Under the pieces are notes generated by a model. That model saw only the letters and a program-made list of their open reading frames with translations, was not told where the DNA came from and did not search any database. DNA of 64,000 nucleotides from Zongyangia gallinarum. GTDB taxonomy: Bacteria > Bacillota > Clostridia > Oscillospirales > Ruminococcaceae. This document shows positions 59,301-64,000 of the stretch, piece after piece; the first letter of the stretch is position 1; every line of letters begins with the position of its first letter. Where the stretch lies: the NCBI GenBank assembly GCA_904419315.1, contig CAJFQY010000001.1:124001-188000 (forward strand), in the 5' to 3' direction. The translations under genes were made by a program, and so were the position numbers.

Positions 59301-61105
59301 AGGATAAAGGAGGCTCCCTCAGGGATAACCACATCGGAGAAGGAGAATACGTTGCCGCCGTTGTCGTCGTTGTCTCCGCGGTAGCCTTTGTTGGTGATGG
59401 ACCAGGTCCCCTCATCTTTGAAGCCGGTCAAGTTGGTGTTGAAGTTAGGCTCCTGGCTTTCCTGGAAGGTAACATTTTCGAAGGTAGCGGCGCCATTGTA
59501 GGAGCAAAGCCCTAAATAACCGCCAGCATAGTTTTCATAGGTGGTTTCCACCACCGGGGTGGCAGCGTCATTGACATAGACCCGGATGATATTGCCCGGG
59601 CTGACCGTCAGCTTTAGGTGGATGGGCTTGTCCCGGGTGCCTGGCTCTAGGATGCCGTCTGAATCCAGCAGGTCCAGATTGGGCACATTGAAGACTCTGG
59701 CCTTGCCGTTTTCGTGGTAGTTATTGATCTGCAGGGCGCACCAGTCAGCGCCGGGATTATCCCGGTTGGGGACGCCAAAGAGGAAGCCGGCCGCCTCGCA
59801 GCCCTCTTCCAGGGTTACGTCCGCCTCCATGGTGAAGTATTTGCCCTGGGTGGTGGACATGACAAAGTTGTTGCCGCCGGTGTTCTCTACATAGACGGGC
59901 TCCGTCCCCTCTCCTCCCTGGAAGCTGCCGCCGCTCCAGCCGGTGAGGGCCTCCCCCGTCACCGAAGGACCGCCATAGGTAATATTGACGTTCTGGAAGG
60001 TGGTGTCGGAATTGAAGGTCATCAGGGAAACTACGCCGCCGGTAAAGGTGTCCTTGGAATAAGAGTCCACCAGGATATCGTTGAGATAATAGCGAAAGAC
60101 GCCGTCGGTGTACTCAATGCGAAGGGTATAGTCTTTGGCCGCTGTTTCTTCCGCCGTCAGGTTCCTGCCGACGCTCCAAAAATCGCCGCCGGGGTACCGG
60201 TTTTTAAAGAGCCGGGTGGTATTGCCATACATCTTGTCAATATTGGCGCAGTACCAGGTTTCATTGGGATTGGCGGTGTTGGGGACAATGGCGATGCCGG
60301 CGCCGCCGCCCCCTTCGGGCACCTCAATGTGCAGTTTGCCTTCCAGCACAAAGTTTTTGCCGGTGGGGATGACCTCGTCGGAATAGGCGTAGGTGTTGCC
60401 CATGGCGGGATTATTGGCCCGATAGCCACTGTCGGTTATGGCCCAGTCACCGCCGGCCGCGTACCAGCCGGAAATGTTAGTGGAAAAACCGATCTGGGCC
60501 TCTTCTGTGTAGGTGATGTTTTCAAATACAGCGTCACCCTTCCAGGAGCAAAGCCCCAGATAACCGCCGGTATAGCCGTCATACTGGGCGGAGAGGGTGG
60601 GGGTATCGCTGTTGTTCAAAAAGACCCGCAGGTTGCCGGCGGCATCCATGGAAACCTTAATATGGACCTTCTGCTGCTGCACAGAAGGATCGATGGACAC
60701 CGCGGTATCCAGCTTGTCCAGGTTGGGCACGTGGAAAGCACGTACCCGGCTGGCCTCCACATGGAGGGCGCCCCAGGAAGAGCCGGGGTTTTCTTTGTCC
60801 TCCACAGCGAACATGAGTCCTGCCGCGTCGCCGGAGACCATGGTCATATCCGCCTCCATGGTGAACGCGGTGACACGGGTATCAGAGACGACAAAGTTGT
60901 TGTCCCCGGTACTTGTCAGGGTTACCTTGCCGTTTTCTTCCTGAAAGTTGTTATGGGGGCTGGTCCATCCGCCTAAGGGCAGGGACTCTGCCGCCAAGAC
61001 AGGAATCTGGGTCAGCAGGGTGGATAGGATCATGGCCATAGCCAAAGCCAGCGAAAGCAGGCGGCTGGGCCATCGTTTGCGTGAACGTGTTTGCATGGGA
61101 ATCAT
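56369..61105 (-). CDS. Large wall-anchored multidomain GH32 fructan hydrolase (levanase/inulinase-like)
   Basis: A 1578-residue secreted protein. Signal peptide about 1-38. Two tandem pairs of concanavalin/LamG-like modules follow: A1 (~45-200), B1 (~208-378), A2 (~390-550), B2 (~555-722); A copies share GYLGLCS and B copies share NIDK(M/Y)YG(N/S)TTRLFKN. A cadherin-like beta-sandwich lies at ~727-820. The GH32 domain has nucleophile Asp845 (WMNDPNG), Asp956 in FDPKV and acid/base Glu1012 (ECPD), with a beta-sandwich to ~1290. Two more cadherin-like domains (~1307-1392, ~1405-1495) precede a Pro/Gly/Ser linker, NPASGD, a hydrophobic span and SRKRK, a sortase-type signal. It probably degrades levan or inulin outside the cell. 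The usual RDP Arg is Phe955 here. ATG 61096 is an alternative start. Confidence 0.9.
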   Translation of the reverse strand: MIPMQTRSRKRWPSRLLSLALAMAMILSTLLTQIPVLAAESLPLGGWTSPHNNFQEENGKVTLTSTGDNNFVVSDTRVTAFTMEADMTMVSGDAAGLMFAVEDKENPGSSWGALHVEASRVRAFHVPNLDKLDTAVSIDPSVQQQKVHIKVSMDAAGNLRVFLNNSDTPTLSAQYDGYTGGYLGLCSWKGDAVFENITYTEEAQIGFSTNISGWYAAGGDWAITDSGYRANNPAMGNTYAYSDEVIPTGKNFVLEGKLHIEVPEGGGGAGIAIVPNTANPNETWYCANIDKMYGNTTRLFKNRYPGGDFWSVGRNLTAEETAAKDYTLRIEYTDGVFRYYLNDILVDSYSKDTFTGGVVSLMTFNSDTTFQNVNITYGGPSVTGEALTGWSGGSFQGGEGTEPVYVENTGGNNFVMSTTQGKYFTMEADVTLEEGCEAAGFLFGVPNRDNPGADWCALQINNYHENGKARVFNVPNLDLLDSDGILEPGTRDKPIHLKLTVSPGNIIRVYVNDAATPVVETTYENYAGGYLGLCSYNGAATFENVTFQESQEPNFNTNLTGFKDEGTWSITNKGYRGDNDDNGGNVFSFSDVVIPEGASFILEGDLHIDNPKGGAGLVIAQNPANPYETWICANIDKYYGSTTRLFKNNGADVWGISGGLTSAQIAAQDYHLRIECINNAFSYYLDGVLIGTWNDPDFNGGTIGVMTFGSDTTFDNLYYYLAEDIPQLTSLEVIGATLDQPFDPATTAYTATVENTVSSIRIKAEAKDRFELKLNNSVIHSGVESADIPLRVGKNTLKLVVSDDETKLSLPIDITIYREVDEETIYEGDYRPQFHFTPQTMWMNDPNGLTYNAATGEYHMYYQYNPESLDWGTPHWGHAVSKDLIHWTDYGIVLSGNICSGGGVIDYNNCSGLFDESVPPEARMVFFYNGLRVAYSTDGGYTLNKVDTPDVPGSFDPKVVWYEDAAMENGGVWLAITGGQGTDCKLYTSNDLLHWTYNSSALDKDGNTMETECPDIYPLALDGDNGNIKWVINAGGVFYVVGNVTKDDSGILHFRAETDKLIFNGDSRGASATVTGQNYATSTYFNDAKDRRISVSWLIDSSAASLGTEKCWNGAQSLPLETQLKTVDGQMRLITYPVEEVDTLRSGILYETENNSVAPDSPNILEGVTGIYYDIEGEFTLDDNVTEFGFVLRKGNGQQTVVKYDVENGQMVVDKSQGGPATGGICPIAMAPMENGKVKLRILVDTSVIEAFGNDGQAAVSTLFFPDASSDGMEFYTLGGNVTIDSLTIYSMNSAWEEPVPEPVPTELSGLELSNGTLDPAFDKDTLNYTATVANSVSSVKVMPTYTGDTAVTVNGKDVASGSYSEDIALEVGPNAITVAAGDKTYTITVTREEEEQPPVGEKPLLDGLELSEGTLTPAFDKDTFSYTAAVGNEVEGVQVKAFFADGITAMLGEEALESGVYSEEIPLQVGENEIVVTLSLEGEESEYVIVVTREEEAVTEPEPTPGTDKPSIPGSDEDQAGGGDWDWPSGSGNDSANGSGSGEKENPASGDSSMVAGALAVLALSAGAAVILSRKRK

Positions 61106-61182
61106 TCACTCCTTCTTCTCAATGTGATAAACTTCCCTTAAGCCTTTAAGCCTTTTACCAAAAGGGAAATATAAGCAATATC

Positions 61183-61211
61183 ATTATAATAAATGTGGCG
61201 ATATTTATCAA
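61183..61211 (-). promoter_or_regulatory. Promoter of the GH32 gene
   Basis: On the minus strand TTGATA (61211-61206), a 17-nt spacer and a perfect TATAAT (61188-61183). The 376-nt divergent gap to the MATE gene is otherwise AT-rich. I see no clear catabolite-control (cre) site. Confidence 0.72.
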
Positions 61212-61434
61212 TAATTAAAGGTAATTTAGAATAAATTTTATGCGGAATTTACTGATTTTTTGATGCTTTATTCATAGATAGAAGAAATCAACATCAAGGA
61301 TAAAATGCAGAAAATGAAACTGCAACATTCAAGCAATCTGTCTAAATAGAGAGATTGTTTCTGTGAAAGCTTACAAAGTAAAATGCACTGAAACACGGGA
61401 ATTTTAGAGCTTTTTGAGAACTTTCAAAAGGGTA

Positions 61435-61462
61435 TTGCGGCCGGAAATCTTTGTGATATAAT
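61435..61462 (+). promoter_or_regulatory. Promoter of the MATE gene
   Basis: TTGCGG (61435-61440), a 16-nt spacer and TATAAT (61457-61462). The -10 overlaps the most upstream ATG (61461), so translation must begin further down. Confidence 0.6.
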
Positions 61463-61481
61463 GGGCGAGGATTTGCAGGAA

Positions 61482-62900
61482 ATGTACTTTAGAAATTCAC
61501 GGAAGAAGGCGGCCTTTATGATTGCCTATCAGGATTCAACCAAACAGGTATTTAAGATGTCGGTGCCCATCTTTGTGGAGCTGCTTTTGCAACTTCTTGT
61601 GGGCAATGTGGACCAATTTATGGTCAGCCACTACTCGCAAAATTCGGTGGCCGCCATCGGAAACGCCAACCAAGTGATGAATATTGTTATCATTGTCCTC
61701 AATGTGATGAGCGTTGCTACCACCATTTTGCTCTCCCAATATTTAGGTGCGGACAATCGCCGCAAAATCGGCGAGGTCTGCAATATATCGGTGCTGATTA
61801 TCGCGGTGACAAGCCTTGTTACCACAGCTGCCATCGTCATACTGCACCGCCAGATTTTTGTTTGGATGCAGATTCCGGAAGAGATCATCGGAGAAGCCAG
61901 CAGCTATCTGCTCATTGTGGGCAGCTGTATCCTCATCCAGGGCCTTTATATGACATTTGCGGCCATCTTGCGCTCCTTTGCCATGCTGGGACATGTGATG
62001 ATGGTATCCCTCATCATGAACCTGCTCAATATTGTGGGCAACGCCATCCTCATCAACGGACTTTTGGGCGCCCCCCGTCTTGGCATTGTAGGGGCGGCCA
62101 TTTCCACCGATGTCAGCAAGTTCATTGGTCTGGTCATCGTCTTTTTCCTTTTCCTGAAAAAAACGGGAATTCGTATTTCTCCCGTTTATTTTCGTCCTTT
62201 TCCCAAGGATACAGCCAAAAAACTCCTCTTTATTGGGCTGCCCTCCTGCGGGGAGGAGCTTTCCTATAACCTGTCTCAGATTGTAATCCTGGGGTTGATC
62301 AACATTTTTGGTACGACGGTCATCGCCACCAAGGTTTATTGCAGTATGCTGGCCAATGTGGCCTATGTTTACACCACGGCCATTGCCCAGGCCACCCAAA
62401 TCGCTTTGGGCTACCTCATCGGAGCAGGACAGCTGGATCGGGTGAGCTATCGGGTGAAACGAACCCTGGGGATATCTATTTTGGCATCCCTCTCTCTGAT
62501 CCTGGTCATCTTCCTTGGAAGTGATTGGATCTTCTCCCTCTTTACCGATGACCCGGCAGTCCATGCCCTAGGCAGGGAAATCATTCTGGTAGAATTTCTC
62601 TTAGAGCTTGGCCGGGCGGTCAACATCGTCATGAGCCGGTGTCTGGTAGCCGCTGGAGATGTGAAGGTGCCGGTGGCGGTAGGCGTCATCTTTATGTGGA
62701 GTGTAGCTGTCGCCCTAGGCTATCTCTTCGGCATTGTTTTAGGATACGGTTTGGTGGGCATCTGGATTGCCATGGCCCTGGATGAATGTGTCAGAGCGGT
62801 GGTATTCCTGGTCCGGTTCCGTACCGGGAAATGGAGGGAAAAGCTGATGGTCAATGCCCCCGCTGACCAGCCAAAACCGGTGGGAGAACCGGTCCTTTGA
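61482..62900 (+). CDS. MATE-family multidrug/Na+ antiporter
   Basis: ATG 61482 gives 472 residues; ATG 61518 (AAGAAGGCGG upstream) is equally possible. About twelve hydrophobic spans run in two halves. Conserved parts are FKMSVPIFVELLLQLLVGNVDQFMVSHYS and LFIGLPSCGEELSYNLSQIVILGLINIFGTTVIATKV. It probably exports cationic compounds using Na+ or H+; the substrate is not predictable. It is divergent from the fructanase, with no obvious regulator beside it. The aspS T-box starts just after it. Confidence 0.9.
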   Translation: MYFRNSRKKAAFMIAYQDSTKQVFKMSVPIFVELLLQLLVGNVDQFMVSHYSQNSVAAIGNANQVMNIVIIVLNVMSVATTILLSQYLGADNRRKIGEVCNISVLIIAVTSLVTTAAIVILHRQIFVWMQIPEEIIGEASSYLLIVGSCILIQGLYMTFAAILRSFAMLGHVMMVSLIMNLLNIVGNAILINGLLGAPRLGIVGAAISTDVSKFIGLVIVFFLFLKKTGIRISPVYFRPFPKDTAKKLLFIGLPSCGEELSYNLSQIVILGLINIFGTTVIATKVYCSMLANVAYVYTTAIAQATQIALGYLIGAGQLDRVSYRVKRTLGISILASLSLILVIFLGSDWIFSLFTDDPAVHALGREIILVEFLLELGRAVNIVMSRCLVAAGDVKVPVAVGVIFMWSVAVALGYLFGIVLGYGLVGIWIAMALDECVRAVVFLVRFRTGKWREKLMVNAPADQPKPVGEPVL

Positions 62901-62922
62901 TGCAAAAATTCTGTAAAAATTC

Positions 62923-62950
62923 TTGACATTCCGGATTTTCGGGATATAAT
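62923..62950 (+). promoter_or_regulatory. aspS promoter
   Basis: TTGACA (62923-62928), a 16-nt spacer and TATAAT (62945-62950). The start is near 62957, giving a 400-nt leader. Confidence 0.8.
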
Positions 62951-62956
62951 AGAAAA

Positions 62957-63243
62957 AAATTACCACATCAATAGCGATGATGGGAAGAGTATTTTGGAAT
63001 GGTAGCCACAGAGAGCCGGGGAGGGTGGAAGCCCGGCGCGGATTTCCAGAAGAAGAACATCCCGGAGCTGCTGGCCGAAAGCAAAAGCGAGTAGATCCAG
63101 CCGCAGGCGGAGCGTTATAGCCGCTGGGCATAGGAGCAAGGACCTGTGCCGAAAGGGAACTGCAAAGGCGCAGTTCAAACTGGGTGGCACCACGGGAAGT
63201 CAAAGGCTTTTCGTCCCTTTTTCGGGGACGAAAAGCCTTTTTT
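62957..63243 (+). promoter_or_regulatory. T-box riboswitch leader of aspS with overlapping Glu/Asn specifier
   Basis: The conserved antiterminator sequence TGGGTGGCACCACGG is at 63181-63195. A terminator follows: AAAGGCTTTTCGTCCC against GGGGACGAAAAGCCTTT, then TTT (63202-63243). In Stem I GGGA (62982-62985) pairs with TCCC (63060-63063) and TTTTGG with CCAGAA. Between them the loop E strand AGTA (62988-62991) faces GAAGAACA (63052-63059). The specifier region reads GAAC: GAA (63055-63057) and AAC (63056-63058) overlap. No GAC (Asp) codon is present there. Uncharged tRNA should favour antitermination and aspS expression. Confidence 0.85.
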
Positions 63244-63358
63244 ATTTGAAGCAAGCTTATAGCTGTCCCATTGGTTTTGTGATCATGGCGGTCCAGATCC
63301 AACAAACAAAGACACAACCGGCCCTGGGATGGGCCAATGGATAAAGGGGGTCAATCGG

Positions 63359-64000
63359 ATGAAAAGAACAGGTTATTGCGGCGCGTTCCGGGAGGAAAGC
63401 GTAGGACAGACGGTGACAGCCATGGGCTGGGTCCAGTCCAAACGGGATATGGGCGGCGTCATCTTTATCGATCTCAGGGATAGGGAAGGCACCCTCCAGG
63501 TGGTTTTTAACGCCGCCAATCTTCTGCCGGAGGAATTTGCCCTGGCGGAGAGTCTCAAAAATGAATCGGTTATCGCCGTCCAGGGGCCGCTGTGTATCAG
63601 GGATGAGGAAACCTACAACCCCCGCATCCCCACCGGCACCATTGAATTGCGGGCCCGGAAGTTGGAGCTTCTCTCCAGCGCAAGGCCCCTGCCCTTCCCC
63701 ATAGAGGAAGGGGGCAGTGTCCGGGAAGAGGTGCGGCTCAGATACCGGTATCTGGACATCCGGCGGCCGAATATGCTTCGCAATCTGCGGTTTCGCCATA
63801 AGCTTCAGGGGATCACAGAGCGCTATCTGGACGATATGGGCTTTATCGCGGTGGAAACCCCCATCCTCACCAAGTCCACGCCGGAGGGAGCCCGGGATTA
63901 CCTGGTGCCCAGCCGGGTCCATCCGGGGGAATTTTACGCCCTGCCCCAGTCCCCCCAGATTTTCAAGCAGCTTTTGATGGTGGGCGGTGTGGACCGATAC
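63359..64000 (+). CDS. aspS: Aspartyl-tRNA synthetase, bacterial type, 3' truncated by window end
   Basis: ATG 63359 with AAAGGGGG 8 nt upstream; 214 residues are visible. The N-terminal anticodon OB fold reads GYCGAFREESVGQTVTAMGWVQSKRDMGGVIFIDLRDREG. Motif 2 and the catalytic core begin with RYRYLDIRRPNMLRNLRFRHK and ETPILTKSTPEGARDYLVPSRVHPGEFYALPQSPQIFKQLLMV. At the position that is Leu in the discriminating E. coli enzyme (RRRDLG) and His in some nondiscriminating ones, this enzyme has Met31. The T-box codons suggest it also charges tRNA-Asn and lies upstream of gatCAB, but that lies beyond the window. Confidence 0.95.
   Translation, partial: MKRTGYCGAFREESVGQTVTAMGWVQSKRDMGGVIFIDLRDREGTLQVVFNAANLLPEEFALAESLKNESVIAVQGPLCIRDEETYNPRIPTGTIELRARKLELLSSARPLPFPIEEGGSVREEVRLRYRYLDIRRPNMLRNLRFRHKLQGITERYLDDMGFIAVETPILTKSTPEGARDYLVPSRVHPGEFYALPQSPQIFKQLLMVGGVDRY

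Noticed and set aside
57947..60976. Plus-strand frames of 522 and 420 residues opposite the GH32 gene
   Set aside because: They mirror the repeated modules of the real gene and resemble each other only for that reason. No start signal or known domain.
61106..61460. Catabolite-repression (cre) site near the fructanase promoter
   Set aside because: No palindrome close to TGNAANCGNTNNCA was seen in the divergent gap.
1..64000. CRISPR array, insertion sequence, phage genes or rRNA
   Set aside because: No regular spaced repeats, transposase or integrase motifs, phage structural genes or 16S/23S sequence were found. The gene content is core chromosome.

Overview
The window looks like one chromosome contig of a Gram-positive, anaerobic, moderately GC-rich Clostridia-type Firmicute, most like Oscillospiraceae/Ruminococcaceae. 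This is inferred from gene content, not from a database match. The evidence is: a full Firmicute-type S10-spc-alpha ribosomal block with the clostridial KOW protein between map and infA; a dlt operon; oxygen-sensitive class III ribonucleotide reductase; type III glutamine synthetase; a T-box leader; many TTG and GTG starts with strong AGGAGG sites; and a sortase-type wall protein. I found no phage, transposon, rRNA or CRISPR sequence.

Layout. 1-2.2 kb: end of a dlt operon (dltB partial, dltC, dltD and a tiny dltX), which D-alanylates teichoic acids. 2.3-4.7 kb (minus): fabD-aroE-aroK. 5.0-12.6 kb (plus): type II fatty acid synthesis (fabH, fabG, fabF, accB, fabZ, accC, accD, accA, acpP), with no enoyl-ACP reductase gene present. 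12.7-16.9 kb: a Na+-pumping decarboxylase beta subunit with a 48-residue gamma-like partner, an archaeal-type prolyl-tRNA synthetase, and a glycerol dehydrogenase. 17.1-33.2 kb: promoter, structured leader and the S10-spc-alpha operon from rpsJ to rplQ, including secY, adk, map, infA and rpoA.

33.3-41.6 kb (minus): an orphan peptide-binding lipoprotein, nrdG and nrdD (NrdR-box-like sites at the promoter), glnN and asnA. 41.8-42.7 kb: a ChrB-N-like protein and an unknown protein. 42.8-48.5 kb: murD, two tandem M42 peptidases, a GNAT protein and a YnbB-like PLP enzyme. Then come tRNA-Leu(UAG) and about 500 nt of hairpin-rich noncoding DNA. 49.2-56.0 kb (minus): a dppABCDF peptide importer ending in an AstE/AspA-like zinc deacylase. 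56.4-61.1 kb (minus): a 1578-residue wall-anchored GH32 fructanase. 61.5-62.9 kb: a MATE exporter. 62.9-64 kb: a T-box leader and the 5' part of aspS, cut by the window end.

The most notable signal is the aspS T-box. Its specifier loop reads GAAC, so a Glu codon (GAA) and an Asn codon (AAC) overlap. This matches the known two-codon T-box that controls tRNA-dependent amidation in Clostridium acetobutylicum. Other points worth a second look are dltX placed after dltD, the missing enoyl reductase and inverted fabD, terminator-like hairpins right after the fabD and dppA promoters, structured spacers inside the ribosomal operon, and an altered RDP motif in the fructanase.
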